Below are positions 42,697 through 53,000 of a stretch of 64,000 bases of DNA, in pieces. The stretch is from JBHEBG01 sp046557915 (GTDB lineage: Bacteria; Bacteroidota; Bacteroidia; Flavobacteriales; Flavobacteriaceae). The DNA is taken from contig NZ_JBHEBG010000007.1 in the NCBI RefSeq assembly GCF_046557915.1, positions 1 through 64,000 of the forward strand. Direction: 5' to 3'. The notes under the pieces are model-generated. The model did no database searches. It saw only the letters and a program-made list of their open reading frames with translations, and had not been told where the DNA came from. The position numbers and the translations under genes were made by a program. Each line of letters begins with the position of its first letter. The stretch's first letter is position 1.

Positions 42697-45340
42697 TAAA
42701 ATATATGTTAAACGTAGTTCCTTTACCTACCTCGCTGCAGGTAATTATTTTCCCGTTCATGGCCTCTACTTGATTTTTGGTAATGTACAGGCCTATACCC
42801 CTGGCATCTGGGTTGTTATGAAAGGTTTTGTACATGCCAAAAAGCTTCTCGCCATACTTTTTCATGTCAATTCCAAGACCGTTATCCTCAATACTTACCA
42901 TAACATGTTCATCGGTACTTTCTGCCCGTAAGGTTATTACAGGGTCTCTATCGGGACTTTTATATTTTACCGCATTGGTTACAAAATTCATAAGGATACT
43001 CTCTGCATAGGCCGGGATTACTTTTATAACAAGATCTTCAGGTATCTCATTGATTATCTTAGCATTGTTATTTTTTAGAAAAGCCATTAAATTCTGTTCT
43101 ACGGTTACAATTTTGTCGTTCAACCGCACGGGTTCTTTTTTGAGGTTTACGTTTGTGCTTATGGCAACCACTTCGTTTAGATTGTCCAGTGTCTCTAGGA
43201 GATTATCGGACGCCTGCACCAACATGTTTACAATTCTACCTTTTTCCTCTTCATCTTTTTCATTCACAAAAAACTCTAACAACATGGAAAAGTTTGCGGT
43301 ATGAGAGCGTAAGTTGTGCGATACAATATGGGCAAAATTGATGAGCTTTTTATTTTGTAGTGAGGTAACGTTGATCAGTTTTTTAAGTTCCTCCTCTTTT
43401 TGTTTTAAATCCGTTATGTCCAAACTAATGCCTACCAGTCCGTTTATAGTACCTTCTCCATCTCTAAGAGGTATTTTGGAAGTTAAAAAAGTAGTAACCT
43501 CACCATTCTTAAGCACATTTATGGTCTCTTTGGCCAAGATTGCATTACCGGTTCTCATTACCTGTAAATCCTCGTCCCTGGATACCTGGGCAATCTCTTT
43601 ATCATAGAGATCAAAATCGCTTTTACCCAATAACTCTTCAGGGCCTTTAACACCTAAATATTCGCATTCCGATTTGTTTACCAAGATTTTCCTGGATTCC
43701 GTGTCCTTTATAAAAACGTTTAAGGGAAGATTATCTATAAGGGTCTTCAATAATTTTCGCTCTTCTTGTATTTGTTGTTCTTTTTTCTTGGATTCCGAAA
43801 TATCCTGTGCGCTTGTCCAGATTAGTTTTCTACCCTTTTTACTAATTAGTAGGGATTTGTTTACCAAAACAGGGTAGGTGGTGCCGTCCTTCTTTATATA
43901 CTTTTTCTCAATAGGTCCAAAAAAACTATTCTTCTTAAGTTCCTTTTTTATTTTATCGTGGGTTTTTCTAAACTCTTGGGGAATAATATCCACGTAGGTC
44001 ATGCTTCCAAGATCTTCTTTGGTATACCCAGAATTAGCTGTAAAGGAAGGGTTAAAATCCAAGATTTCACCAGTTTCCATGTCATTGAGGATATAAGAAA
44101 CAGGAGATAGCTCATATAAGGCACGGAATTTTTGCTCGCTCTGTTTCAGTTGCTCACGGGCCACTACCATTTCCTTTATCATACGTCCTTCGGCAAGCAG
44201 GGAAACTATTCTGCCTTTATCACAGTAAATGGGTTTTAGACTAAAATCTACTGGGATGGATTTTTTGTTTTTGTCGAAAACAACAATTTCACTACGCATA
44301 AATTCTCCTTGCGATGCTGCCTTAACTACTTGTTTCAGTCCGTCTTTTACAAAATCCGGAACCGGCCACCAGTAGGCATCCCAGAATTTTTTACCGATTA
44401 CGTCTTCGGGTTTTAAAGCTGCAAAATTTAAAGCTGTTTCGTTGATTTCCAAGAAAGTACCGTCTATATCCAATATACCGGTAAACTGATAAGAAGAGTT
44501 AAATATACTTCGCAGGATACGGTCTTTTTCCATGGTCTTTTCTTGGGTAATAACCTCCTCGGTTATGTCCTGAAAAGTACCTACCAGACCCAGAAACTTA
44601 TCGTCCTTAAAAAAGGGTTTTCCTGCAGCTATTACCCATATTTCTTTACCTTTTGCAGTAACGAGTTGCAATTTTTCATTCCAGGCGGAACCTTGGGTCA
44701 TAGCCCTATCCACAGCCATGGCTATGGTATTTCTATCGTAACCCTCTTTGTAGAATTCTATGCCATGGGTAACATCTGGTACATAGTCTTTTGGTACTTC
44801 GTGAATGGTCTTGGTCATATCACTCCACCACAATTCGTCCTTAACGGCGTCATACTCCCAACTACCTATTTTTGCGATTTCGGATTTCTCCTTTAGCAGC
44901 ACCTCGAGTTTGTCGAGTTTTAATTCATTCAGTACCCTTTGGGTTACATCCTCGGTATGGATTATTATTCCAATTATGTTTTCTTTGTCGTCGTACCAGG
45001 GAACGTTTGTCCATTCAAACCATTTCTCTTTTTTATCATCGGCGAAATGGTGCTCCAGACCGGCTTCTACCGTGCGACCCAGAAGACATTGTTTTAGTAC
45101 TTTTTCCCACTTCTTACTGATGCTGCCAAAAAGCTCGTTTAACGTCTTACCGATTACCTCACTATTTTCAAAATCAAATTCGAGTGCCCATTTGTCCGAT
45201 GCATATATCACACGCAAATCTTTATCCACAAAAGCAGTTGCCTTTGGCAGTTGCTTTATTAGATAATTTTGAGCCTGTAATTTAGTGTCACGCCGCATCA
45301 AGTCGAAATTTCTTACTAATGTAAAGTGATTTTTCAACAT
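42683..45340 (-). CDS. Multi-PAS soluble sensor histidine kinase
   Basis: An 885-residue kinase without a signal peptide or transmembrane helix, so cytosolic. Five PAS domains are recognisable at about 25-135, 150-265, 275-395, 405-515 and 530-645 (each ending in a PAC-like strand such as GLVGTFQDIT or GLVGISLDIT). The dimerisation domain has phospho-acceptor His675 in IVSHNLRSH, the flavobacterial variant of the H box, and the ATPase domain has NFVTNAVKYKSP, IEDNGLGIDM and GIGLYITK. PAS ligands are unknown. Co-transcribed with the receiver gene. Confidence 0.88.
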   Translation of the reverse strand: MLKNHFTLVRNFDLMRRDTKLQAQNYLIKQLPKATAFVDKDLRVIYASDKWALEFDFENSEVIGKTLNELFGSISKKWEKVLKQCLLGRTVEAGLEHHFADDKKEKWFEWTNVPWYDDKENIIGIIIHTEDVTQRVLNELKLDKLEVLLKEKSEIAKIGSWEYDAVKDELWWSDMTKTIHEVPKDYVPDVTHGIEFYKEGYDRNTIAMAVDRAMTQGSAWNEKLQLVTAKGKEIWVIAAGKPFFKDDKFLGLVGTFQDITEEVITQEKTMEKDRILRSIFNSSYQFTGILDIDGTFLEINETALNFAALKPEDVIGKKFWDAYWWPVPDFVKDGLKQVVKAASQGEFMRSEIVVFDKNKKSIPVDFSLKPIYCDKGRIVSLLAEGRMIKEMVVAREQLKQSEQKFRALYELSPVSYILNDMETGEILDFNPSFTANSGYTKEDLGSMTYVDIIPQEFRKTHDKIKKELKKNSFFGPIEKKYIKKDGTTYPVLVNKSLLISKKGRKLIWTSAQDISESKKKEQQIQEERKLLKTLIDNLPLNVFIKDTESRKILVNKSECEYLGVKGPEELLGKSDFDLYDKEIAQVSRDEDLQVMRTGNAILAKETINVLKNGEVTTFLTSKIPLRDGEGTINGLVGISLDITDLKQKEEELKKLINVTSLQNKKLINFAHIVSHNLRSHTANFSMLLEFFVNEKDEEEKGRIVNMLVQASDNLLETLDNLNEVVAISTNVNLKKEPVRLNDKIVTVEQNLMAFLKNNNAKIINEIPEDLVIKVIPAYAESILMNFVTNAVKYKSPDRDPVITLRAESTDEHVMVSIEDNGLGIDMKKYGEKLFGMYKTFHNNPDARGIGLYITKNQVEAMNGKIITCSEVGKGTTFNIYFNEKN

Positions 45341-45358
45341 ATGTGATACTTTGTTGTG

Positions 45359-45381
45359 AACACCATCATACTAGTGGTGTT
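45359..45381. repeat. Inverted repeat upstream of the PAS kinase
   Basis: AACACCA (45359-45365) and TGGTGTT (45375-45381) with a 9-base spacer, starting 19 bases before the kinase ATG. Could be an operator or a leader hairpin; no T tract. Confidence 0.4.
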
Positions 45382-45528
45382 AGTGCGTATTTGCATAGTT
45401 AAACTTACCGAATAATCCATAAAAAAGTAAGTATATTCCTACTAATTTAACATTATTATTCGATTTACAAAAGAAATATCTAACTGAAAAGACCTGTTTT
45501 TGGGAGCAGAATTTACTTGGGAGTACAG

Positions 45529-45981
45529 CTAAATCCTTACTGTATCGGGAACAAGACCCGTATAATCTCCACCATTTCGTATTACGTCCCTTACGATTGA
45601 GGAACTTATGTACGATTTGCCCGAAGAAGTAAGTAGAAATACGGTTTCTATCTCGGAAAGTTTACGGTTGGTATGTGCTATGGCTTTTTCGAACTCAAAA
45701 TCACCCGGATTTCGCAAACCTCGAAGAATAAATCCAGAATTTGTTTTCTTACAAAAATCAACGGTAAGCCCTTCGTAGGTCATAACCTTTATTTGGGGTT
45801 CCGATTGAAATGCTTTTTCAACAAATTGTTTCCTTTGTTCCAAGTTGAACATGTATTTTTTGTCCGCATTTATTCCGATGGCGATGATAAGTTCATCAAA
45901 AAGCGTAATTCCCCTTAAGATGATATCATAATGGCCTAGGGTAAGCGGATCAAAGGAACCTGGAAAGATAGCGCGTCTCAT
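45529..45981 (-). CDS. coaD: Phosphopantetheine adenylyltransferase
   Basis: A 150-residue enzyme of coenzyme A synthesis that adenylates 4'-phosphopantetheine. It has FPGSFDPLTLGHYDII (the HxGH-type nucleotidyl motif written TLGH), LRGLRNPGDFEFE and the C-terminal ISSSIVRDV. Located 23 bp after ddl and likely co-transcribed. Confidence 0.95.
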   Translation of the reverse strand: MRRAIFPGSFDPLTLGHYDIILRGITLFDELIIAIGINADKKYMFNLEQRKQFVEKAFQSEPQIKVMTYEGLTVDFCKKTNSGFILRGLRNPGDFEFEKAIAHTNRKLSEIETVFLLTSSGKSYISSSIVRDVIRNGGDYTGLVPDTVRI

Positions 45982-46004
45982 GAAGTTTACAATATGGGAT
46001 AAAG

Positions 46005-46994
46005 TTACTTATTTTCATTCAAAGCTTCGCTAATGGCATTTTCGAACAGTTCCGAAAGCGATATTCCGGCAATTCTGGCCTGTTCTGGCAGTATACTCTC
46101 CGTGGTAAGGCCGGGTGTGGTATTCATTTCTAACATGTATGGCTCATCGCCAACAAAAATATATTCACTTCTAGAAAACCCTTTCATTTTTAGAATATCA
46201 TAGGCTCGCTTTGCTACCGCCACTACATTTTCTTGTTGTTTGGGGGTAATCCTTGCCGGTGTAATTTCTTTGGATTTTCCTTCATACTTTGCCTCATAAT
46301 CGAAGAAGTCGTTTTCCGTAACAATTTCTGTAATTGGCAGTACTTTGGTTTCTCCTTTATATTTAATTACCCCAACGGACACCTCGGTACCGTCCAGAAA
46401 AGTTTCTATAATAATCTCATCGTCTTCGGCATACGCTTTTTCAATGGCAGGAAGAAGCTCTTCTTTCTTATAGACTTTTGAAATACCGAAACTACTGCCC
46501 GCTTTATTGGCCTTTACAAAACAGGGTAGTCCTACTTTTTCTACAATTTCTTCTTCATTGACCGTATCTCCATGGTTTAAATAATAGGAAACCGCGGATT
46601 TGATGCCGTAGGGCGTTAAAACACTCAACAGATCTCGTTTGTTGAACGTAAGTGCTGCCTGATAATAATCGCAAGAAGTTTGTGGTATTTGCAAAAGCTC
46701 AAAATACGCCTGCATAATTCCGTCTTCGCCAGGGGTACCATGTATGGCATTAAAAACACAGTCAAAGAACAAGGTGGTTTTTGGTGTACGAACAGAAAAA
46801 TTGTGCTTATTTACAGGATGTTCATTACCATTATCATCTACATAAACCCATTTGTCCTTATAAATATGGATGGGATAGCTATTGAACTTATCACTATTTA
46901 AATATTCGTGGACCACCATTCCGCTTTTTAAGGAGATTTTGTATTCACTGGAATAACCTCCCATGATGATGGCAATGTTTTTTTTGGCTAACAT
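46005..46994 (-). CDS. ddl: D-alanine--D-alanine ligase
   Basis: A 329-residue ATP-grasp enzyme that makes the D-Ala-D-Ala end of peptidoglycan precursors. N-terminal IIMGGYSSEYKISLKSG, HGTPGEDGIMQAYFE, the ATP-grasp segment FVKANKAGSSFGISKV, and the C-terminal MLEMNTTPGLTTESILP with metal ligands. Divergent from the PASTA protein gene 93 bp away, a second link to cell-wall function. Confidence 0.95.
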   Translation of the reverse strand: MLAKKNIAIIMGGYSSEYKISLKSGMVVHEYLNSDKFNSYPIHIYKDKWVYVDDNGNEHPVNKHNFSVRTPKTTLFFDCVFNAIHGTPGEDGIMQAYFELLQIPQTSCDYYQAALTFNKRDLLSVLTPYGIKSAVSYYLNHGDTVNEEEIVEKVGLPCFVKANKAGSSFGISKVYKKEELLPAIEKAYAEDDEIIIETFLDGTEVSVGVIKYKGETKVLPITEIVTENDFFDYEAKYEGKSKEITPARITPKQQENVVAVAKRAYDILKMKGFSRSEYIFVGDEPYMLEMNTTPGLTTESILPEQARIAGISLSELFENAISEALNENK

Positions 46995-47060
46995 ATGATG
47001 AAACTACCTTTTAAAACAAATATCACTTTTTCTGCATAAAGAAAAAAGCATTGGGTTTCA

Positions 47061-47068
47061 TATCTTTG
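47061..47068 (+). promoter_or_regulatory. -7 promoter box (TATCTTTG) for the PASTA-rluD genes
   Basis: TATCTTTG matches TAnnTTTG, 19 bases before the ATG at 47088. No TTTG at the -33 position. Confidence 0.45.
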
Positions 47069-47087
47069 TGGGGTAAATAACGTTTAC

Positions 47088-47675
47088 ATGAAGAATTTTT
47101 TTAGTTTTTTAAAGAGTAGGGTTTTTAGAATACAATTGGGTTTAGCCGTTCTGGTGGTGATCATTTTGGTTTTTCTGGTGCTCAATTGGTTGAAAAGTTC
47201 TACCAATCATGGAGAGTTTGTTGAGGTGCCAGATTTGTCCAAAATGTCGGTTATGGATATGCGTTCGGTTATAGAAGGCGCCAATCTGCGGTATGAGGTT
47301 GTAGATTCTGCCAATTACAGTCCAGAGTACCCCAGGTTTTCCATCATAGATCAGGATCCTCCTGCCGGAAATAAAGTAAAGGAAAACAGAAAAATTTATG
47401 TAACCGTTAATCCATCGGGTTATAAAAAGGTTACCGTTCCTAAAATAATACAGGTAACACAGCGTAATGCTACCTCCATGTTAAGGGCTGTAGGTCTAGA
47501 TGTGCAACGCGTCACCTATGTTGATGAATTGGGAAAGGATATGGTATACTACATAAAATACAAGGGTAAGAATATTTCTCCTGGGGATAAGCTTCCAAAG
47601 ACTTCTAAAATAGAACTTATCTGCGGTAATGGAACAATCCCCGGCAGGGCGCGGGTAAAGGCAGATTCCGAATAA
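47088..47675 (+). CDS. PASTA domain membrane protein
   Basis: A 195-residue protein with a short cytoplasmic start, one transmembrane helix (about 15-35, LGLAVLVVIILVFLVLNWL) and two to three extracytoplasmic PASTA repeats (VEVPDLSKMSVMDMRSVIEG, VTVPKIIQVTQRNATSMLRAVGL). PASTA domains bind peptidoglycan or beta-lactam-like moieties in kinases and PBPs; here there is no kinase domain. Spaced three bases from rluD downstream and opposite ddl. Probably a cell-wall sensing or anchoring protein. Confidence 0.85.
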   Translation: MKNFFSFLKSRVFRIQLGLAVLVVIILVFLVLNWLKSSTNHGEFVEVPDLSKMSVMDMRSVIEGANLRYEVVDSANYSPEYPRFSIIDQDPPAGNKVKENRKIYVTVNPSGYKKVTVPKIIQVTQRNATSMLRAVGLDVQRVTYVDELGKDMVYYIKYKGKNISPGDKLPKTSKIELICGNGTIPGRARVKADSE

Positions 47676-47678
47676 CAA

Positions 47679-48704
47679 ATGAGCACCGTTGACACCCAAG
47701 AGCCAAACGAGAACGAGCTTTTTGAACATCACAGGTTCGTAGCCTCCAAAGGACAGGAGCCATTAAGAGTGGATAAGTTTTTGATGAATTTCATTGAAAA
47801 TGCCACCCGTAATAAAATACAACAAGCCGCAAAGGAAAAACATATTTGGGTAAACGATGCAGTTGTAAAGCAAAACTATAAGGTAAAGGCCGGCGATGAG
47901 GTGAAGGTAATGTTTGAACATCCTCCCTACGAGTTCTTGTTGACGCCCGAAAACATACCCTTGGATATTGTTTATGAAGATGATGCGTTGCTTGTAGTAA
48001 ACAAACCCGCGGGTATGGTGGTGCACCCCGGCCATGGTAATTATACGGGTACACTTATCAATGCGCTTATATATCATATAGACAATCTACCCGTAAACAG
48101 CAATGAACGCCCTGGATTGGTACATCGTATCGATAAGGACACCTCTGGCTTACTAGTGGTTGCCAAGACCGAAAAGGCCATGACCCATTTGGCAAAGCAG
48201 TTTTTCGATAAAACTACGGAACGAGAATATGTTGCCTTGGTGTGGGGAGACGTTACCGAAGATAGCGGTATCATAGAGGGCCATATAGCCCGAAACCCCA
48301 AAAACAGACTTCAAATGCAAGTGTTTGAAGAAGGAGAACAGGGTAAGGAGGCTATAACACACTATAAAGTGTTGGAAAGAATTGGTTATGTAACCCTGGT
48401 ATCTTGCAAACTGGAAACAGGCAGAACCCATCAAATACGGGTGCATATGAAATATATTGGGCACACGCTGTTCAATGATGAGCGTTATGGGGGTGATAAA
48501 ATTTTAAAAGGCACCACATTTACGAAATATAAGCAGTTTGTAGAAAATGCCTTCAAGGTATTGCCAAGACAGGCGTTACATGCTAAAACCCTTGGATTTG
48601 TGCATCCGGAAACCGGTGAGTACATGAGGTTTAATTCGGAAATCCCGGATGATATGGTTCTTTGCATTGATAAATGGAAGCACTACTCCAAGCATCAACA
48701 ATAA
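47679..48704 (+). CDS. RluD-type 23S rRNA pseudouridine synthase
   Basis: A 341-residue RluA-family enzyme. An N-terminal S4 RNA-binding domain (about 20-90, LRVDKFLMNFIENATRNKIQQ) is followed by the catalytic domain with HRIDKDTSGLLVVAK carrying the nucleophilic Asp, and RTHQIRVHMKYIGHTLFND. Most similar in layout to RluD, which modifies helix 69 of 23S rRNA; RluC-type specificity cannot be excluded. Confidence 0.9.
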   Translation: MSTVDTQEPNENELFEHHRFVASKGQEPLRVDKFLMNFIENATRNKIQQAAKEKHIWVNDAVVKQNYKVKAGDEVKVMFEHPPYEFLLTPENIPLDIVYEDDALLVVNKPAGMVVHPGHGNYTGTLINALIYHIDNLPVNSNERPGLVHRIDKDTSGLLVVAKTEKAMTHLAKQFFDKTTEREYVALVWGDVTEDSGIIEGHIARNPKNRLQMQVFEEGEQGKEAITHYKVLERIGYVTLVSCKLETGRTHQIRVHMKYIGHTLFNDERYGGDKILKGTTFTKYKQFVENAFKVLPRQALHAKTLGFVHPETGEYMRFNSEIPDDMVLCIDKWKHYSKHQQ

Positions 48705-48798
48705 AGATAAATTTAGTTGATGGAAGTATTGAAAACTACTTTGGAACGGGCTGGATTATCCGAAAAAACCTTACTACTTTTATATAAATTTTAAAAGC

Positions 48799-49557
48799 AT
48801 GAAATTAGTTATCTCTCCCGCAAAGTCATTGAATCTAGAAAGCGAAATCCCTACTACCAATTATAGCGAAGCCTCGTTTCCGGATGATTCTGCCCGCCTC
48901 AATAGGTTACTAAAAAAGAAATCCGCCAGAAGCTTGTCCAAGTTAATGTCCATATCCGCCAATCTGGGGCAGCTTAACTACGAGCGCAACCAAGAATGGC
49001 AACTTCCGTTCAATAAGGACAATGCTCGGCAGGCGATATACGCCTTTGGTGGGGATGTTTATCGTGGTTTGGATGCCTATACCATTCCTGAGGAAAAGCT
49101 TGGTAAGATGCAAGATACCGTCCGGATCCTTTCTGGTCTTTATGGCCTGTTGAGACCCTTAGACCTAATACAGCCCTACCGTTTGGAAATGGGAACCAGG
49201 ATGCCTGTCGGTAAATACAAAAACCTGTATCAATTTTGGAACGATAAAATAACCTCAAAATTAAATGAGGAATTGGCCGAAGGAGAACTTTTTCTAAATT
49301 TGGCCAGTGCAGAGTACTTTAAGGCAATAGATACCAAAAAGTTAAAGACTCCTGTTACAACCGCAGTTTTTAAGGACCTTAAGAATGGTGAGTACAAGAG
49401 TATAATGACTTTTGCCAAACTTGCACGTGGGTATATGTCTAGATATATCATAGACAATGGTATAGATACCTTGGACGGCGTAAAAGGATTTAACTACCAA
49501 GGCTACGGATTTAGTGAGCCTATGTCCTCCGAACACGAATTGGTTTTTATTCGATAA
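48799..49557 (+). CDS. yaaA: Peroxide stress protein YaaA (DUF328)
   Basis: A 252-residue protein of the YaaA family, which lowers free iron and DNA damage during peroxide stress in E. coli. It shows VISPAKSLNLESEIPTT at the start, YAFGGDVYRGLDAYTIPE, LSGLYGLLRPLDLIQPYRLEMG and KLARGYMSRYIIDNG. Full length. Ends 99 bp before the convergent THX gene. Confidence 0.93.
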   Translation: MKLVISPAKSLNLESEIPTTNYSEASFPDDSARLNRLLKKKSARSLSKLMSISANLGQLNYERNQEWQLPFNKDNARQAIYAFGGDVYRGLDAYTIPEEKLGKMQDTVRILSGLYGLLRPLDLIQPYRLEMGTRMPVGKYKNLYQFWNDKITSKLNEELAEGELFLNLASAEYFKAIDTKKLKTPVTTAVFKDLKNGEYKSIMTFAKLARGYMSRYIIDNGIDTLDGVKGFNYQGYGFSEPMSSEHELVFIR

Positions 49558-49656
49558 AACTTTTGCAGACTATAGAGCAACCCTTAGGCTTGGTTTCTAC
49601 ACCTATGAATTGGATATCTTAGAAAATGCACGGGTTCTGCTAAAACTTGTTGCGGA

Positions 49657-49791
49657 CTAGGTCTTTTTTTTCTTGGCACTACTTTTCTTTTTTGCCACGA
49701 CTACCTTTTTGGCGGCCTTTCCGGGTCTTCTGGCCCCATAGGATTTGTTCGCAATCTTTCCACGTTTACTTTTCTTATCTCCTTTTCCCAT
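49657..49791 (-). CDS. 30S ribosomal protein THX
   Basis: A 44-codon gene that a length-filtered ORF search would miss. Read on the minus strand it gives a very basic protein starting MGKGDKKSKRGKIANKSYGA, then RRPGKAAKKVVVAKKKSSAK and KKKT. The pattern MGKGDxxSxRGKIxxxSYGxxRPxK is that of ribosomal protein THX, which in Thermus sits in the head of the 30S subunit and stabilises 16S rRNA. About 40 percent Lys/Arg. It stands alone between yaaA and the pyruvate carboxylase gene. Confidence 0.9.
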   Translation of the reverse strand: MGKGDKKSKRGKIANKSYGARRPGKAAKKVVVAKKKSSAKKKKT

Positions 49792-50025
49792 AGTTAAGGT
49801 GTTTGGTTAAAAATAAAGTTTTAATCCTAGAAAATCAAAATCATTTCTTTAAAGGTATTGATTAACACATATTTTTTTATTGATAAACCTTGTGTTTCAT
49901 TGATAAATTGTAACATTTTTCCCAAAATTTATAGTTTTATCGTATTGTTATCGTGGGGCAAAAGCAGTAAGTTTGTCCTTGGTAAAAAGTAGACATTTTA
50001 ACAGTATTCTTAAATATTTTGCGGC

Positions 50026-53000
50026 GTGAAAATTAACAAGGTCTTAGTAGCGAACAGAGGAGAGATAGCCATACGGATTTTTAGGGCTTGTGTGGAAATA
50101 GGGATAAAAACGGTTGGGGTATATACCTATGAAGATAGATATTCCCTGCATCGTTATAAAGCTGATGAATGTTATCAGATTGGGGAAGATAAAGATCCCT
50201 TAAAACCTTATTTGGATATAGATGCCATTATAAAAGTGGCCAAGGATAATGGCGTGGATGCCATACACCCAGGATATGGTTTTCTTTCCGAGAATTCAGA
50301 TTTTGCTCAGAAATGTGAGGATAACGACATCATTTTTGTAGGCCCCAAGGTCTCTGTTTTAAAGGCACTCGGAGATAAGATTACGGCAAAAGAAGTTGCA
50401 GTTGCCAATAATGTTCCAGTAATACAAAGCAGCGAAAAAGATCTTACTTCCATAACAGTAGCAATTTCAGAAGCAAATCGTATTGGTTATCCAATAATGT
50501 TGAAAGCCGCTTCGGGTGGAGGCGGAAGAGGTATGCGGGTGATACGAACAGAAGAGGAGTTAAGAAAAGGCTTTCCTGAAGCGCGTAGAGAGTCTTTGAA
50601 TGCTTTTGGGGATGATACCGTTTTTCTAGAAAAATTTGTAGAAAACCCAAAACATATAGAAATACAGATCGTTGCCGATATACATGGAAATATGGTGCAT
50701 TTGTATGAACGCGATTGTTCCGTGCAGCGACGCTATCAGAAAGTGATAGAATTTGCTCCTTCTCTTGGACTGACCCAAGAAACCAAGGACCATCTATATA
50801 AATATGCGTTGGATATCTGCAAAGCTGTAGACTACAACAACATTGGTACTGTAGAGTTTTTGGTAGACGATGATGGTAGTATCTATTTTATTGAAGTAAA
50901 TCCAAGAGTACAGGTAGAGCATACGGTAACCGAAATGATTACCAATATAGACCTGATTAAAGCACAAATTTTTATAGCTGGCGGATACAAACTTTCGGAC
51001 AAACAAATAAAGATCCAAAATCAGGAATCAGTCGTTATTACAGGATATGCTTTACAATGCCGTATTACAACGGAAGATCCTTCAAACGACTTTAAGCCAG
51101 ACTATGGTGTTGTAACCACCTATAGGAGTGCCTCGGGTCTGGGTATTCGCTTAGATGCCGGTAGTATTTATCAAGGGGTCGTTATTTCACCCTTTTTTGA
51201 TTCCATGTTGGTAAAGGTATCTGCTCTGAGTAGAACATTGGATGGGTCTTGTAGAAAAATGCGAAGGGCATTGGCGGAGTTTCGTATACGAGGTGTGGAG
51301 ACCAATATGGCCTTTTTGGACAACATCCTAAAACACCCCACCTTTCGCGAGGGCAAGGTTACCGTTAACTTCATTAAAAATGAACCGGCTTTATTTGAAT
51401 TTACCGAACCACGGAACAGGGCCAATAAACTGGTAGAGTTCTTAGGGGAAACCATAGTAAATGGTAATCCGGATGTTAAAAAAATAAACCCCAACCATAT
51501 ATTTTCCAAACCTAGGGTGCCTGCGTTCCCTAAAAATGGCAACTATCCCAAGGGTACCAAAGATTTGTTAACCGAACTGGGCCCAGAGCAGTTTGGACAA
51601 TGGCTTAAAAAGGAGAAAAAAGTACACTATACGGATACTACCATGCGCGATGCCCATCAAAGTTTGCTGGCCACGCGTATGCGAACTTCGGATATGTTGA
51701 AGGTTGCGGAAGGTTATGCCAAAAATCATCCGGAAATATTTTCGATGGAAGTTTGGGGAGGAGCTACTTTTGACGTATGTCTTAGATTTTTGCAAGAAAA
51801 CCCATGGGAGCGGCTGGCCCTGTTACGCAAGGCGATGCCCAATGTGTTATTGCAAATGTTGATTAGAGGTTCTAATGGGGTTGGTTATACCGCGTATCCG
51901 GACAACCTTATCGGTAAGTTTGTGGAACAGTCGTGGGAGACCGGGGTAGATGTATTCCGCATTTTCGATTCCCTAAACTGGATGAAATCCATTGCGCCCT
52001 GCATAGAACATGTGCGCACACGTACTCAAGGTTTGGCCGAGGCTTCCATTTGTTATACTGGGGATATTTTGGATCCCACTAAAACCAAATACGACCTAAA
52101 ATACTATTTGCAGCTTGCAAAGGATATTGAAAATGCCGGGGCACATATATTGGGTGTGAAGGATATGGCCGGGTTATTAAAACCAGGCGCAGCCTACGAA
52201 CTGATAACTGCCTTAAAATCTGAGATTAACATACCGATACATTTACATACGCACGATACCTCTTCTATACAAGCTGCAATGTACCTTAAAGCGGTAGAGG
52301 CGGGTGTTGATGTAATTGATGTTTCCCTTGGGGGACTTTCAGGCCTTACAGCGCAACCCAACTTTAATTCTGTATTGGAGATGCTTCGCTTCAATGAAAG
52401 GGAAAATCCTATCAATGTGGAAAAACTAGCCGAATATTCCAACTATTGGGAAACGGTGCGAAGCTATTACTATCCTTTTGAATCTGGACTAAAATCAGGG
52501 ACAGGAGAAGTGTACGATCATGAAATTCCTGGAGGACAGTATTCCAACCTCAAAGGACAGGCAATAGCATTGGGGTTAGAGGATAAGTTTCCGGAAGTCA
52601 CCCAAATGTATGGTGAAGTCAACAAGCTTTTCGGGGATATTGTAAAAGTTACGCCAAGTTCCAAAGTAGTAGGAGACATGGCCCAATATATGATAAGTAA
52701 CGGACTTACGGTGGAAGATGTCTTGGAAAAAGGAACCGACATTTCCTTTCCCCAATCGGTTATCAGTTTTTTCAAAGGAGATCTAGGACAACCTGTGGGC
52801 GGCTTTCCCAAAAAATTGCAAAAAATAGTCCTTAAAGACCAAAAACCGTATACCGATAGGCCCAATGCCCATCTAGAACCAATCGATTTTGACAAGGAAT
52901 TTAAATCCTTTAAGCGCAAATTTAAAAAGGGCATGGGACGCGAGTTGCACATTACTGACTTTCTCTCATACAAATTATACCCAAAGGTGTTCACTGATGC

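Noticed and set aside
48693..48722. Inverted repeat CATCAAC/GTTGATG at the end of rluD as a terminator
   Set aside because: Loop of 16 bases and no T tract after it; too weak to call.
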